46,688 nucleotides of DNA from Enterobacter sichuanensis (GTDB lineage Bacteria; Pseudomonadota; Gammaproteobacteria; Enterobacterales; Enterobacteriaceae). The translations under genes were made by a program, and so were the position numbers. This document shows positions 37,489-46,688 of the stretch, in pieces. Location: positions 1 through 46,688 of the forward strand of contig NZ_POVL01000042.1 of the NCBI RefSeq assembly GCF_002939185.1, written 5' to 3'. Position 1 is the stretch's first letter; each line of letters opens with the position of its first letter. The notes below the pieces were generated by a model, which worked only from the letters and a program-made list of their open reading frames with translations, did not search any database and was not told where the DNA came from.

Positions 37489-37520
37489 ACAACCAGGGCT
37501 GGAAATAAAGCCCTGGTTGT
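37489..37520 (-). terminator. pyrD terminator
   Basis: ACAACCAGGGCT (37489-37500) pairs with AGCCCTGGTTGT (37509-37520); the minus-strand product then reads TTTTATATT. It lies 18 bases after the pyrD stop. Confidence 0.88.
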
Positions 37521-37537
37521 CTGATTAGGAGAAAAGA

Positions 37538-38548
37538 TTAGATATGAGTAACGATTTCTTTAATCAGCGGCGGCCCTTTAAAAATAAAGCCGGAATAGAT
37601 TTGCACCAGTGACGCACCTGCCGCCATCTTCTCGCGCGCAGCTATCACGGAGTCAATGCCACCGACGCCAATAATCGGCAGGCGTCCTTTTAATTCCGCA
37701 GACAGGGCACGAATAATTTCGGTGCTTTTTAATTGTACTGGACGACCGCTTAACCCACCCGCTTCATCACAGTTTTTCATTCCCTGTACGAGGGAGCGAT
37801 CGAGGGTGGTATTGGTCGCAATCACGCCATCAATATTATGGCGAACTAAACTGTCAGCAACCTGGATCAATTCTTCCGCAGAAAGATCCGGGGCGATCTT
37901 AACCGCCACCGGAACATATTTATGGTGGATCGCCTGCAGGGCATTTTGTTTATTTTTAATGGCGCTCAGAAGATCGTCCAGCGCTTCACCATATTGTAAG
38001 GATCGCAGGCCCGGAGTATTGGGTGAAGAAATATTCACCGCGATATAACCGGCGTAGGCGTAGACTTTTTCCATACAAATCAGGTAGTCATCTTTACCCT
38101 GCTCGACTGGCGTATCTTTATTTTTGCCGATATTGATGCCTAATACCCCATCAAAATGGGCTTTTTTTACGTTCTCCACCAGGTGATCCACACCGTGGTT
38201 GTTAAAGCCCATGCGGTTGATCAACCCTTCGGCTTCGACCAGGCGGAACAGGCGCGGCTTGTCATTTCCCGGCTGCGGACGCGGGGTGACGGTACCAATT
38301 TCGATGGAGCCAAATCCCATCGCGCCCAGGGCATCAATGCACTCGCCATTTTTATCCAGACCTGCCGCCAGACCCAGCGGGTTTTTAAAAGTCAGTCCCA
38401 TGCACTGCACAGGTTTTTCCGGCACGTTCTGGCGCACCAGCGCGGCCAGCGGCGTTCCGGTAATACGACGTAATTGCTGGAATGTAAATTCATGAGCGCG
38501 CTCAGGATCGAGCTGGAAAAGGGCTTTACGAACGAAGGGGTAGTACAT
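37538..38548 (-). CDS. pyrD: Dihydroorotate dehydrogenase (quinone)
   Basis: A 336-residue class 2 enzyme of pyrimidine synthesis, tied to the inner membrane by its N-terminal amphipathic helices ([20 protein letters not shown]) and passing electrons to quinone. Motifs: [20 protein letters not shown], the active-site serine loop [18 protein letters not shown] with the lysine contacting FMN, and [23 protein letters not shown] 38548 has AGGAG six to seven bases upstream; the frame extends nine codons further. Control elements upstream are a leader hairpin and a PurR-like operator. Confidence 0.97.
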   Translation of the reverse strand: MYYPFVRKALFQLDPERAHEFTFQQLRRITGTPLAALVRQNVPEKPVQCMGLTFKNPLGLAAGLDKNGECIDALGAMGFGSIEIGTVTPRPQPGNDKPRLFRLVEAEGLINRMGFNNHGVDHLVENVKKAHFDGVLGINIGKNKDTPVEQGKDDYLICMEKVYAYAGYIAVNISSPNTPGLRSLQYGEALDDLLSAIKNKQNALQAIHHKYVPVAVKIAPDLSAEELIQVADSLVRHNIDGVIATNTTLDRSLVQGMKNCDEAGGLSGRPVQLKSTEIIRALSAELKGRLPIIGVGGIDSVIAAREKMAAGASLVQIYSGFIFKGPPLIKEIVTHI

Positions 38549-38563
38549 GAACTCTCCTGGATT

Positions 38564-38581
38564 CCCGGTGTGCAAACCGGG
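38564..38581 (-). promoter_or_regulatory. pyrD leader hairpin beside the ribosome binding site
   Basis: On the minus strand CCCGGT (38576-38581) and ACCGGG (38564-38569) form a six-bp stem just before the AGGAG of pyrD. In E. coli a hairpin at the start of the pyrD leader, formed only when transcription begins at the CTP-dependent position, limits translation; this element has the same place and shape. Confidence 0.65.
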
Positions 38582-38644
38582 AGGGGATTATGGGCGATCC
38601 CGGCGCGAAAGGGAATTGACCTGTGGCAAAAAAAGCCGCGTAAA

Positions 38645-38660
38645 ACGCAATCGTTTACCT
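38645..38660. promoter_or_regulatory. Probable PurR operator upstream of pyrD
   Basis: ACGCAATCGTTTACCT matches the PurR consensus ACGCAAACGTTTGCGT at 12 of 16 positions, with the central half-site join intact. E. coli pyrD is known to be repressed by PurR from a site in its promoter. Confidence 0.65.
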
Positions 38661-38797
38661 GCCCGGGGATTTCTTATGCTCTTTTTCGCATTTTAATTGC
38701 AGATAAATCATTTAGTGGAATAACCGCGCGATGTCACACTCCTGAAAATTGTTATGAATGTTAGATAAAAGCAAACAATTGGTTATAAGGAGGAAGT

Positions 38798-39373
38798 ATG
38801 CGCGTCATTACTCTGGCCGGAAGTCCACGATTCCCTTCGCGCTCCAGCGCCCTGCTGGAATATGCCCGTGAAAAGCTCAATGCCCTGGATGTGGAAGTGT
38901 GCCACTGGAACCTGCATAACTTCGAACCTGAGGATCTGCTCTACGCCCGTTTTGACAGCCCCGCGCTCAAAACCCTGACAGAACAGCTTAAAGACGCGGA
39001 CGGCTTAATCGTCGCCACGCCGATTTATAAAGCCTCTTTTTCCGGCGCGCTGAAAACCTTGCTTGATTTGCTTCCTGAACGCGCACTGGATGGCAAGGTG
39101 GTGTTGCCGCTGGCCACAGGCGGCACAGTCGCCCATTTACTGGCGGTGGATTACGCCCTGAAGCCGGTCCTGAACGCGCTGAAAGCGCAGGAGATCCTCC
39201 ACGGCGTCTTCGCGGATGACTCCCAGGTCATTGACTATCAGCACAAACCACACTTTACGCCTAATCTGCAAACCCGCCTCGATAACGCTCTGGAAACCTT
39301 CTGGCATGCCCTGCATCGCAGGGATATTCAGGCCCCGGCGTTTGGTCAGCCTCAAGGAGTCGCTCATGTTTAA
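38798..39373 (+). CDS. ssuE: NADPH-dependent FMN reductase SsuE
   Basis: A 191-residue flavodoxin-like reductase that supplies FMNH2 to the monooxygenase SsuD. The N terminus MRVITLAGSPRFPSRSSALL holds the phosphate-binding loop; ATPIYKASFSGALKTLLDLL is the FMN-binding segment. AAGGAGG stands before ATG 38798. It opens the ssuEADCB operon for use of alkanesulfonates as sulfur source, normally activated by Cbl/CysB under sulfate starvation. Its end overlaps ssuA by eight bases. Confidence 0.96.
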   Translation: MRVITLAGSPRFPSRSSALLEYAREKLNALDVEVCHWNLHNFEPEDLLYARFDSPALKTLTEQLKDADGLIVATPIYKASFSGALKTLLDLLPERALDGKVVLPLATGGTVAHLLAVDYALKPVLNALKAQEILHGVFADDSQVIDYQHKPHFTPNLQTRLDNALETFWHALHRRDIQAPAFGQPQGVAHV

Positions 39374-40328
39374 AATCTTATCCCGCGTCGGACTGGCAGG
39401 TCTGATGGCACTGACGTCGCTGGCCCATGCCGCAGATAACGCCCCTGAGAGCTTACGCATCGGTTACCAGAAAGGCAGCGTGAGTATGGTGCTGGCCAAA
39501 AGCCACCAGCTTCTGGAAAAACGTTTCCCGGACACCAAATTCTCCTGGGTTGAGTTTCCCGCTGGCCCCCAGATGCTGGAAGCCCTGAACGTCGGCAGTA
39601 TTGATCTGGGCAGTACAGGCGATATTCCGCCAATATTCGCCCAGGCCGCCGGAGCGGACCTCGTCTACGTGGGCGTTGAGCCGCCTAAACCGAAGGCCGA
39701 AGTGATTCTGGTACCGGAAAAGAGCGACATCAAAAGCGTCGCCGATCTTAAAGGACATAAAGTTGCGTTTCAGAAAGGTTCCAGCTCGCATAACCTGCTG
39801 TTGCGTGCCCTGCAGGAAGCCGGGCTGAAGTTCACCGATATTCAGCCCGGCTATCTGACCCCGGCTGATGCGCGCGCCGCCTTCCAGCAAGGGAATGTGG
39901 ATGCCTGGGCCATCTGGGATCCGTACTATTCCGCCGCACTGCTGCAGGGCGGCGTGCGGGTACTGAAAGACGGTACCACCCTGAAACAGACCGGCTCGTT
40001 CTACCTTGCCGCAAAACCGTATGCGGAAAAAAACGGCGCATTTATTCAGAACGTACTGGATACCTTTACACAGGCCGATGCCCTGACTCAAAGCCAGCGT
40101 CAGGAGAGTATTGCCCTGCTGGCAAAAACCATGGGCTTACCTGAACCGGTGATCGCGAGCTATCTCAGCCACCGTCCACCGACCACCATTTCCCCCGTAG
40201 ATGCACACGTTGCCGCACTTCAGCAGCAAACCGCTGACCTCTTCTATCAAAATCACCTGGTTCCTAAGCAGGTGGATATTCGTGAACGTATCTGGCAACC
40301 CGCAGGCAAAGAAGGAACAAAATCATGA
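39366..40328 (+). CDS. ssuA: Aliphatic sulfonate-binding protein SsuA
   Basis: A 320-residue periplasmic binding protein. Signal peptide [22 protein letters not shown], then [36 protein letters not shown] and [12 protein letters not shown] typical of SsuA/TauA. It delivers sulfonates to the SsuBC transporter. AAGGAG is seven to eight bases before ATG 39366. The frame opens upstream to 39216, but that region is coding for ssuE in another frame. Confidence 0.96.
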   Translation: MFKILSRVGLAGLMALTSLAHAADNAPESLRIGYQKGSVSMVLAKSHQLLEKRFPDTKFSWVEFPAGPQMLEALNVGSIDLGSTGDIPPIFAQAAGADLVYVGVEPPKPKAEVILVPEKSDIKSVADLKGHKVAFQKGSSSHNLLLRALQEAGLKFTDIQPGYLTPADARAAFQQGNVDAWAIWDPYYSAALLQGGVRVLKDGTTLKQTGSFYLAAKPYAEKNGAFIQNVLDTFTQADALTQSQRQESIALLAKTMGLPEPVIASYLSHRPPTTISPVDAHVAALQQQTADLFYQNHLVPKQVDIRERIWQPAGKEGTKS

Positions 40329-41470
40329 GTCTGAATCTTTTCTGGTTTTTACCCACCCACGGTGATGGACACTATCTTGGTACAGAAGAGGGTTCACGCC
40401 CGGTTGACCACGGCTATCTGCAGCAGATAGCGCAGGCGGCGGATCGCATCGGTTTCACCGGGGTACTGATCCCAACCGGACGATCCTGTGAAGATGCCTG
40501 GCTGGTCGCCGCCTCGATGATCCCGGTGACTCAGCGGCTAAAGTTCCTGGTTGCGCTGCGCCCGAGCGTCGTCTCCCCCACCGTGGCGGCGCGTCAGGCG
40601 GCAACACTCGACAGACTGTCCAACGGCCGTGCCCTGTTTAACCTGGTGACGGGCAGCGATCCCCAGGAGCTGGCGGGCGACGGCGTGTTCCTCGACCACA
40701 CCGAGCGCTATGAGGCCTCTGCCGAGTTCACCCGCGTCTGGCGACGTCTGCTGGAGGGTGAGACCGTGACCTTCGAAGGCAAGCATATTCACGTTCGCGA
40801 CGCGAAGCTTTACTTCCCGCCGGTGCAGCAGCCGCGCCCTCCCCTCTATTTTGGCGGATCGTCAGATGTGGCGCAGGACCTGGCGGCAGAGCAGGTCGAT
40901 CTGTATCTCACCTGGGGCGAACCGCCTGAGCTGGTAAAAGAAAAAATTGACCAGGTCCGCGCCAAAGCGGCCGCCCATGGCCGCAAGGTGCGCTTCGGTA
41001 TTCGTCTGCATGTGATTGTGCGTGAGACCAATGAAGAAGCCTGGCAGGCGGCCGACCGTCTGATTTCTCATCTGGATGATGAGACTATCGCCAAAGCGCA
41101 GGCCGCGTTTGCCAAAACTGACTCTGTAGGACAGCACCGGATGGCTTCCCTGCACAACGGCAAACGCGAGAATCTGGAGATCAGCCCGAACCTGTGGGCA
41201 GGCGTGGGTCTGGTGCGCGGCGGTGCGGGTACGGCGCTGGTCGGCGACGGTCCAACCGTGGCCGCGCGGATTAATGAATACGCAGAGCTTGGGATCGACA
41301 GCTTTATTCTCTCAGGCTATCCGCACCTGGAAGAGGCGTATAAGGTGGGTGAACTGCTGTTCCCGCATCTGGATGTGGCCATCCCGGAAATTCCCCAGCC
41401 CCGCCAGCTGCAGCTGCAGGGCGAAGCCGTGGCCAACGAATTTATCCCGCGAAAAGTTGCGCAAAGCTAA
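40325..41470 (+). CDS. ssuD: FMNH2-dependent alkanesulfonate monooxygenase SsuD
   Basis: A 381-residue flavin-dependent enzyme of the luciferase-like family. Start [20 protein letters not shown] and the segment [16 protein letters not shown] contain conserved active-site residues (Cys54 and others in the E. coli enzyme); [18 protein letters not shown] binds FMN. It releases sulfite from C1-linked alkanesulfonates. It overlaps ssuA by four bases (ATGA) and is followed by ssuC after nine. Confidence 0.97.
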   Translation: MSLNLFWFLPTHGDGHYLGTEEGSRPVDHGYLQQIAQAADRIGFTGVLIPTGRSCEDAWLVAASMIPVTQRLKFLVALRPSVVSPTVAARQAATLDRLSNGRALFNLVTGSDPQELAGDGVFLDHTERYEASAEFTRVWRRLLEGETVTFEGKHIHVRDAKLYFPPVQQPRPPLYFGGSSDVAQDLAAEQVDLYLTWGEPPELVKEKIDQVRAKAAAHGRKVRFGIRLHVIVRETNEEAWQAADRLISHLDDETIAKAQAAFAKTDSVGQHRMASLHNGKRENLEISPNLWAGVGLVRGGAGTALVGDGPTVAARINEYAELGIDSFILSGYPHLEEAYKVGELLFPHLDVAIPEIPQPRQLQLQGEAVANEFIPRKVAQS

Positions 41471-41479
41471 GGAGTAACC

Positions 41480-42271
41480 ATGTCTGCCACCTCACAAAAA
41501 TGGTTGCTGCGCGCCGCGCCGTGGTTTTTACCCGTCGGTATTGTGGCTATCTGGCAGCTCGCGTCGTCCACCGGCTGGCTGTCGAGCCGCATTCTGCCCT
41601 CCCCGGAGGGCGTTATCGAAGCGTTCTGGTCGTTAAGCGTCAGCGGCGAGCTGTGGCAGCATCTGGCGATCAGCTCCTGGCGCGCGGTGATTGGTTTTTC
41701 CATCGGCGGTAGCATCGGCCTGGTGCTGGGGTTGATCAGCGGCCTGTCCCGCTGGGGTGAACGGCTGCTGGATACGTCCATTCAGATGCTGCGCAACGTG
41801 CCGCATCTGGCGCTGATCCCGCTGGTGATTTTATGGTTTGGTATTGATGAGAGCGCCAAGATTTTCCTCGTGGCGCTGGGCACGCTATTCCCGATTTACA
41901 TCAACACCTGGCACGGCATCCGCAACATCGATCGCGGTCTGGTGGAGATGGCGCGCAGCTACGGTTTATCAGGCTTCGCGCTATTTACTCACGTCATTCT
42001 GCCCGGCGCCCTGCCCTCGATTATGGTCGGGGTGCGTTTTGCGCTCGGCCTGATGTGGCTGACGCTGATCGTCGCGGAAACCATCTCTGCCAACTCCGGC
42101 ATTGGCTATCTGGCGATGAACGCCCGCGAATTCCTGCAAACGGATGTGGTCGTGGTCGCCATCATCCTTTACGCCCTGCTCGGCAAACTCGCCGATGTCA
42201 GCGCCCAGTGGCTGGAACGCAGCTGGCTACGCTGGAATCCAGCCTATACCACTTCGGAGGCGAAAGCATGA
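41480..42271 (+). CDS. ssuC: Aliphatic sulfonate ABC transporter permease SsuC
   Basis: A 263-residue inner-membrane protein with about six transmembrane helices. The ATPase-contact (EAA) loop is seen as [31 protein letters not shown] precedes ATG 41480. It overlaps ssuB by four bases (ATGA). It forms the channel with SsuB and receives substrate from SsuA. Confidence 0.95.
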   Translation: MSATSQKWLLRAAPWFLPVGIVAIWQLASSTGWLSSRILPSPEGVIEAFWSLSVSGELWQHLAISSWRAVIGFSIGGSIGLVLGLISGLSRWGERLLDTSIQMLRNVPHLALIPLVILWFGIDESAKIFLVALGTLFPIYINTWHGIRNIDRGLVEMARSYGLSGFALFTHVILPGALPSIMVGVRFALGLMWLTLIVAETISANSGIGYLAMNAREFLQTDVVVVAIILYALLGKLADVSAQWLERSWLRWNPAYTTSEAKA

Positions 42272-43038
42272 ATACAGCCCGACTGACTCAGGGTACCCCG
42301 CTGTTGCTCAGCGGTGTCACCAAACGCTACGGTGAAAACACCATTCTTAACGGACTGGATCTGCACATTCCCGCCGGGCAATTTGTGGCCGTTGTCGGCC
42401 GCAGCGGCGGCGGCAAGAGCACACTGTTGCGTCTTTTAGCGGGGCTGGAGTCCCCCAACGGCGGCGACATTCTGGCGGGCACGACGCCGCTGGCCAATAT
42501 TCAGGACGATACCCGTATGATGTTCCAGGACGCACGGCTGCTGCCGTGGAAAACAGTCATCGACAATGTCGGGCTCGGTCTTAAGGGCAACTGGCGGGAT
42601 GAAGCCCGCCAGGCGCTGGCCGCCGTCGGGCTGGAACATCGAGCCGATGAATGGCCTGCGGCGTTGTCGGGTGGACAGAAGCAGCGTGTGGCGCTGGCGC
42701 GGGCGTTGATTCACCGTCCGGGCCTGCTGTTGCTCGATGAACCGCTGGGCGCGCTCGATGCCCTGACGCGAATCGACATGCAGGATTTGATTGCATCCCT
42801 CTGGCAGGCGCACGGCTTTACGGTGCTGCTGGTGACGCATGACGTGAGCGAAGCCGTCGCAATGGCCGACCGGGTGCTGTTAATAGAAGACGGGAAAATT
42901 GGGCTGGATCTGACGGTAGACCTTCCACGCCCTCGTCGCGTCGGTTCCGCAAGGCTGGCGGAGCTCGAAGCTGAAGTGCTGGATCGGGTGATGAAACGGG
43001 GGGGGAATGAGCACGCATTGATCAAAGCTAATGCCTGA
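42268..43038 (+). CDS. ssuB: Aliphatic sulfonate ABC transporter ATPase SsuB
   Basis: A 256-residue ATPase with Walker [13 protein letters not shown]-loop [10 protein letters not shown], signature [15 protein letters not shown] and Walker [13 protein letters not shown], then the H-loop in [13 protein letters not shown] 42268 overlaps the ssuC stop; the frame extends to 42055 through ssuC but without homology. It is the last gene of the operon; a hairpin repeat region follows before convergent pepN. Confidence 0.96.
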   Translation: MNTARLTQGTPLLLSGVTKRYGENTILNGLDLHIPAGQFVAVVGRSGGGKSTLLRLLAGLESPNGGDILAGTTPLANIQDDTRMMFQDARLLPWKTVIDNVGLGLKGNWRDEARQALAAVGLEHRADEWPAALSGGQKQRVALARALIHRPGLLLLDEPLGALDALTRIDMQDLIASLWQAHGFTVLLVTHDVSEAVAMADRVLLIEDGKIGLDLTVDLPRPRRVGSARLAELEAEVLDRVMKRGGNEHALIKANA

Positions 43039-43052
43039 TGCCCTCACCCCGG

Positions 43053-43073
43053 CCCTCTCCCACGGGGAGAGGG
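43053..43073. repeat. Intergenic hairpin repeat after ssuB
   Basis: CCCTCTCCC (43053-43061) and GGGAGAGGG (43065-43073) form a 9-bp stem within CCCTCACCCCGGCCCTCTCC, a short interspersed element common between genes in enterobacteria. It may terminate or stabilise the ssu transcript. Confidence 0.65.
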
Positions 43074-43089
43074 AGAAAACCCTATGTAG

Positions 43090-43115
43090 GCCCGGTAAGC
43101 GTAGCGCCACCGGGC
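43090..43115. repeat. REP element between ssuB and pepN
   Basis: GCCCGGTAAGCG then TAGCGCCACCGGGC, an imperfect palindrome in the opposite orientation to the REP copies at 8550 and 16997. Seven bases further lies the pepN stop. Confidence 0.75.
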
Positions 43116-43122
43116 TTTTACA

Positions 43123-45735
43123 TCAGGCCAACGCTTTAGCAATCTTCTCGTACAGATCGCCTGACAGGTTTTCCAGCCCTTTCAGTTGCTCAAGCGCGGC
43201 ACGCATCTTCGCCTGACGCTTCTCGTCGTAACGTTTCAGACGGATCAGCGGCTCAATCAGACGCGATGCCACCTGCGGGTTACGGCTGTTCAGCTCGGTC
43301 AGCATTTCAACCATAAACTGATAACCGCTGCCATCTTCGGCGTGGAACGCCGCCGGGTTGCTGCTGGCAAACGCGCCAATCAGGGAACGCACGCGGTTGG
43401 GGTTGCTCATGGTAAAGGAGCGATGCTTCAGCAGGCTGCGAACGGTGCTGAGGGCATCGGCCGCCGGACTGGTCGCCTGCAGAATGAACCACTTGTCCAT
43501 CACCAGACCATCCTGATGCCATTTGTCGTCGTACTCCTGCATCAGCGCATCGCGGCAAGGCAGTTCGGCTGCAACGCTTGCGCCCAGCGCGGCAAGCGCG
43601 TCGGTCATGTTATCCGCGTCGTGATACTGCTTGCTCACCAGGGTGTTCGCCAGCCCGGTTTCACCAAACGCCAGATAGCGCAGGCAGGTGTTACGCAGAG
43701 AACGTTTACCGATGTCCGCATGCTCCACGCGATACGCGTCAAGCTTATTGGCGTTGTAGACCGCCAGGAACTCATCGGCCAGCTCGGTCGCCAGCGTGCG
43801 GGTCAGCGCTTCACGCACCGCCACGATGGCGATCGGGTCAATAATGTCAAACAGCTCCGCAATTTCCGTCGCGGACGGCAGAGTCAGGATTTCAGCCGCC
43901 AGTGCCGGATCAATCTTCTCGTCCAGCAGGATGGCGCGGAACGCGTCAGCCACATGAACCGGCAGCGTCAGCGGCTGGCCCTGCTGGTAACGGTTCACGT
44001 TCAGCTTGATGTAGGTTGCCAGCAGGCTTTGTGCCGCATCCCAGCGGGAGAAGTCGTTGCGCGCGTGACGCATCAGGAACGTCAGTTGCTGATCGCTCCA
44101 CTTGTACTCCAGCTTCACTGGCGCAGAGAATTCACACAGCAGCGCAGGTACCGGCTGGAAATAGACGTTATCGAAGATAAAGGTCTGCTCGGCCTGGGTC
44201 ACGTTCAACACGTGGTGCACCGGGTGGCCGCCCTTCTGCAATGGGATGACTTTGCCTTCGTTATCGTACAGCTCAATACTGAACGGAATGTGAAGCGGAT
44301 ATTTCTCTTCCTGCTCTGCCGTCGGCGGCGTGCGCTGACTGATGGTCAGCGTGTACTGCTCGGTTTCCGGATTGTAATCGTCTTTGACGGTGACAATCGG
44401 CGTACCGGCCTGGCTGTACCAGCGGCGGAAATGAGAGAGATCGACATTGGAGGCATCTTCCATCGCCTGCACAAAGTCGTCGCAGGTGGCCGCACTGCCG
44501 TCATGACGCTCAAAGTACAGCTGCATCCCTTTCTGGAAATTCTCCTCACCCAGCAGGGTGTGGATCATACGGATAATTTCCGCCCCTTTTTCATACACCG
44601 TCAGGGTGTAGAAGTTGTTCATCTCAATGACTTTATCCGGGCGGATCGGGTGCGCCATTGGGCTGGCATCTTCCGCAAACTGCAGGCCACGCATGGTACG
44701 CACATTGTTGATGCGGTTTACCGCACGAGACCCCAGATCGGAGCTGAACTCCTGGTCACGGAAGACGGTCAGGCCCTCTTTCAGGCTCAGTTGGAACCAG
44801 TCGCGGCAGGTGACGCGGTTACCGGTCCAGTTATGGAAATACTCGTGGCCGATGACGCGCTCGATATCAAGATAATCTTTATCGGTGGCGGTATCGGTAC
44901 GCGCCAGCACATATTTGGAGTTAAAGACGTTAAGGCCTTTGTTCTCCATTGCACCCATGTTGAAGAAGTCGACAGCGACGATCATATAGATGTCGAGGTC
45001 GTATTCGAGGCCGAAGCGCTCTTCGTCCCACTTCATGGAGTTGATGAGCGAGGTCATCGCCCATGGGGCGCGGTCCAGGTTGCCGCGATCAACAAACAGC
45101 TCAAGCGCCACCTCGCGACCCGAGCGCGTTTTGAAGGTGTCGCGCAGCACGTCGAAATCTCCCGCTACCAGCGCAAACAGGTAGCACGGTTTCGGGAACG
45201 GATCCTGCCACTGAACCCAGTGACGGCCATTTTCCAGCTCGCCTTCACCGACGCGGTTACCGTTGGAGAGCAGGAAGGGATAAAGCTTTTTATCGGCGAT
45301 GATTTTGGTGGTGAAGCGCGCCAGAACGTCCGGGCGGTCCAGATACCAGGTAATGTGACGGAACCCTTCCGCTTCGCACTGGGTGCACAACGCCACGCCA
45401 GACTGATAAAGCCCTTCCAGCGCCGTGTTGGCGGCCGGGCTGATTTCATTCACGATGCGCAGCGTAAACTTTTCCGGCAGGTTGTCGATGACCAGCTGGT
45501 TGTTTTCTTCTTTATAGTCAGACCACGCTTCATCATTAATCTGCAGGGAGACCAGCGTCAGGTCTTCACCATCCAGACGCAGCGGCACGGCTGTTGCGCT
45601 GTGGCGCGTCACCTGGCTCACCGCCGTCACAACGGTTTTAGTGGCATCCAGGTCAAAAGTCAGATCGATATCGCTAATCAGGTAATCCGGCGCACGGTAG
45701 TCGTGGCGGTATTTGGCTTGTGGCTGTTGTGTCAT
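43123..45735 (-). CDS. pepN: Aminopeptidase N
   Basis: An 870-residue M1-family zinc aminopeptidase, same length as in E. coli. The exopeptidase motif GAMEN is in FFNMGAMENKGLN, and the zinc site HEYFH is in VIGHEYFHNWTGN with the third ligand Glu in LKEGLTVFRDQEF. It is the main broad-specificity aminopeptidase of the cytosol. ATG 45735 is preceded by AAGG. In E. coli pncB is divergent upstream; here that place holds unrelated sequence. Confidence 0.98.
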   Translation of the reverse strand: MTQQPQAKYRHDYRAPDYLISDIDLTFDLDATKTVVTAVSQVTRHSATAVPLRLDGEDLTLVSLQINDEAWSDYKEENNQLVIDNLPEKFTLRIVNEISPAANTALEGLYQSGVALCTQCEAEGFRHITWYLDRPDVLARFTTKIIADKKLYPFLLSNGNRVGEGELENGRHWVQWQDPFPKPCYLFALVAGDFDVLRDTFKTRSGREVALELFVDRGNLDRAPWAMTSLINSMKWDEERFGLEYDLDIYMIVAVDFFNMGAMENKGLNVFNSKYVLARTDTATDKDYLDIERVIGHEYFHNWTGNRVTCRDWFQLSLKEGLTVFRDQEFSSDLGSRAVNRINNVRTMRGLQFAEDASPMAHPIRPDKVIEMNNFYTLTVYEKGAEIIRMIHTLLGEENFQKGMQLYFERHDGSAATCDDFVQAMEDASNVDLSHFRRWYSQAGTPIVTVKDDYNPETEQYTLTISQRTPPTAEQEEKYPLHIPFSIELYDNEGKVIPLQKGGHPVHHVLNVTQAEQTFIFDNVYFQPVPALLCEFSAPVKLEYKWSDQQLTFLMRHARNDFSRWDAAQSLLATYIKLNVNRYQQGQPLTLPVHVADAFRAILLDEKIDPALAAEILTLPSATEIAELFDIIDPIAIVAVREALTRTLATELADEFLAVYNANKLDAYRVEHADIGKRSLRNTCLRYLAFGETGLANTLVSKQYHDADNMTDALAALGASVAAELPCRDALMQEYDDKWHQDGLVMDKWFILQATSPAADALSTVRSLLKHRSFTMSNPNRVRSLIGAFASSNPAAFHAEDGSGYQFMVEMLTELNSRNPQVASRLIEPLIRLKRYDEKRQAKMRAALEQLKGLENLSGDLYEKIAKALA

Positions 45736-46096
45736 AGAAAACCTTATGCATCGTTTGTCGAGTAACGTTTCAATATATTCCTGTTGTGTAAAACGCGCTA
45801 CGCAGAATGTTCATCTTTTCAGGAACAAAACCCTTTTTTGCTACATTTATATAATATGAACTCATAGTTTTTAAAATCGATAAAGATCGTCCAGGAGCGC
45901 TTTAAACAAGGGATGAGCGAGATCGAGACAAATCAAGATTTACGAACTTTAACGAACTTCATAGACCACTTTTGCCCCATCCATGCCCCACAACCCTTTT
46001 CATCGGATCGCTTATGCCATCTGGTCTACAGTCCATTTTCGCTTCGCAATACCTACCAAAAACCACCGAAAATCTAATCACTGGCTTTCATCTTCC
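45736..46096. other. Spacer between pepN and the DinI-like gene
   Basis: About 360 bases without a gene. The left part must hold the pepN promoter. The rest is AT-rich with several runs of A or T and no recognisable repeat, tRNA or start of pncB, which E. coli carries at this place. It looks like a junction with acquired DNA. Confidence 0.5.
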
Positions 46097-46126
46097 TTGA
46101 CAGACTTTATCATTGCGGTGTAAATA
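46097..46126 (+). promoter_or_regulatory. Promoter of the DinI-like gene
   Basis: TTGACA (46097-46102), an 18-base spacer and TAAATA (46121-46126) form a good sigma-70 promoter directly before the LexA box. Confidence 0.65.
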
Positions 46127-46142
46127 CTGTATATAAAACCAG
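46127..46142. promoter_or_regulatory. LexA box of the DinI-like gene
   Basis: CTGTATATAAAACCAG fits CTGT-N8-ACAG with one mismatch (C for A). It lies next to the -10 element and 17 bases before the preferred start codon, a place that would block transcription. Confidence 0.8.
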
Positions 46143-46159
46143 TACTCATGAGGTGCGTT

Positions 46160-46399
46160 ATGTTCGTTGAACTCGTTTATGACAAAAGAAACGTTGAAGG
46201 GTTGGAGGGCGCTCAGGAGATCATTCTTGCAGAGTTGACTAAACGTGTTCATACCGTCTTCCCGGCCTCCTCTGTCCGCGTAAAGCCGATGCAGGCTAAT
46301 GCAGTAAATAGCAACTGCACAAAGACAGAGAAAGAGAAGTTGAACCGGTTAATTGAGGAGATGTTTGAAGAGGTCGATATGTGGCTGGTCAAAGATTAA
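46160..46399 (+). CDS. DinI-like SOS protein
   Basis: A 79-residue acidic protein of the DinI family: beta-strand MFVELVYDKRNV, amphipathic helix (GAQEIILAELTKRVHTVFP), strand SVRVKPM and a long C-terminal helix ending EEMFEEVDMWLVKD with many acidic residues, the part with which E. coli DinI contacts RecA. It resembles DinI homologs carried by phages and plasmids more than chromosomal DinI. ATG 46160 has GAGGTG five bases upstream; ATG 46148 overlaps that site. A LexA box controls it. Its location beside an IS end suggests a phage or island remnant. Confidence 0.85.
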   Translation: MFVELVYDKRNVEGLEGAQEIILAELTKRVHTVFPASSVRVKPMQANAVNSNCTKTEKEKLNRLIEEMFEEVDMWLVKD

Positions 46400-46407
46400 C
46401 AAACCGA

Positions 46408-46429
46408 TTATCTACCGTTCCGTAGATAA
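46408..46429. terminator. Hairpin after the DinI-like gene
   Basis: TTATCTAC (46408-46415) and GTAGATAA (46422-46429) form an 8-bp stem with a six-base loop. There is no T tract because the IS end begins within three bases, so a natural T tract may have been cut off by the insertion. Confidence 0.45.
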
Positions 46430-46431
46430 CA

Positions 46432-46688
46432 TGACCTGCCCCCACGATTAGATACAACACTCAGTTAGTAACGTCGGAATCTTCATTCTCAGAATGACCC
46501 TTTCTCCAGCCCGCTGCAAATTCAGACGGTGTCTGATAATTCAGCGTGGAGTGCGGGCGGCATTCGTTATAATCCTGCCGCCAGTCATTAATAATTTTCC
46601 TGGCATGAACGATATCGCTGAACCAGTGCTCATTCAAACATTCATCGCGAAATCGTCCGTTAAAGCTCTCAATAAATCCGTTCTGCGC
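46432..46688 (-). mobile_element. IS3-family insertion sequence, 3' end
   Basis: The element runs off the right edge. Its terminus is probably at TGACCTGCCCCCACG (from 46432), beginning with TG as IS3-family ends do. It carries the end of the transposase gene on the minus strand. The other end and the target duplication lie outside the window. Confidence 0.75.
46461..46688 (-). CDS. IS3-family transposase (OrfB), C-terminal part
   Basis: The last 75 residues of a DDE integrase-core transposase read on the minus strand from the window edge: QNGFIESFNGRFRDECLNEH (the Glu of ESFNG is the last acidic residue of the DDE triad), then ARKIINDWRQDYNECRPHS and LNYQTPSEFAAGW. This is the standard end of OrfB in the IS407-like group of IS3 elements. 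Whether the full element is intact cannot be seen. Confidence 0.88.
   Translation of the reverse strand, partial: AQNGFIESFNGRFRDECLNEHWFSDIVHARKIINDWRQDYNECRPHSTLNYQTPSEFAAGWRKGHSENEDSDVTN

Noticed and set aside
43186..45765. 859-codon plus-strand open frame opposite pepN
   Set aside because: It is the antisense shadow of a GC-rich, highly conserved gene. The minus-strand protein has all PepN motifs; the plus-strand translation has no recognisable domain.

Overview
The window reads as chromosome of a member of the Enterobacteriaceae, most likely Enterobacter or a close relative. From about 11.3 kb to 45.7 kb the gene order is almost that of the Escherichia coli 21-22 min region (yccA, tusE, yccX, rlmI, hspQ, yccU, yccT, mgsA, helD, yccF, yccS, sxy, sulA, ompA, matP, ycbZ, fabA, rmf, pqiABC, uup, rlmL, ycbX, zapC, pyrD, ssuEADCB, pepN). 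The proteins have E. coli-like lengths and very similar sequences as I remember them. No database search was possible, so genus is an inference.

Left accessory part (1-11 kb). The window opens inside a class I fumarase-type hydratase gene. It is followed by a corrinoid adenosyltransferase paralog and a convergent LysR regulator; the pairing suggests the end of a B12-dependent glutamate/methylaspartate (mesaconase) cluster. Next come two nearly identical tRNA-Ser(UGA) genes, both on the minus strand, 6,048 bp apart, each with its own promoter and terminator. Between them lies a five-gene D-alanylation-like operon (dltD, a 39-codon dltX-like peptide, dltB, dltA, dltC), an alpha/beta hydrolase of the cofactor-free haloperoxidase type, and yjhX. 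DltD, B, A, C and the X peptide form a complete relay for moving an amino acid from ATP-activated form to the periplasmic side of the inner membrane. Such systems are best known from Gram-positive teichoic acids; the acceptor in this Gram-negative envelope is unknown. Some residues of DltA and DltB differ from the Gram-positive enzymes. An orphan OppA-like binding protein follows.

Core part (11-45.7 kb). It carries housekeeping genes for translation and tRNA or rRNA modification (tusE, rlmI, rlmL, rmf), envelope (ompA, pqiABC, yccS), cell division and chromosome organisation (sulA, zapC, matP), fatty acid and pyrimidine synthesis (fabA, pyrD) and sulfonate use (ssuEADCB). There are three departures from the E. 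coli plan. A deletion scar fuses the start of a YbcL-like gene to the end of an AraC-type gene at about 12.8 kb. A small unknown membrane-protein gene at 13.2 kb lies between two copies of a 16-bp promoter-like repeat. An in-frame amber codon cuts the ferredoxin domain off YcbX at 36.6 kb.

Right end (45.7-46.7 kb). Upstream of pepN, where E. coli has pncB, there is an AT-rich spacer, a LexA-box-controlled DinI-like gene and the 3' end of an IS3-family transposase gene running out of the window.
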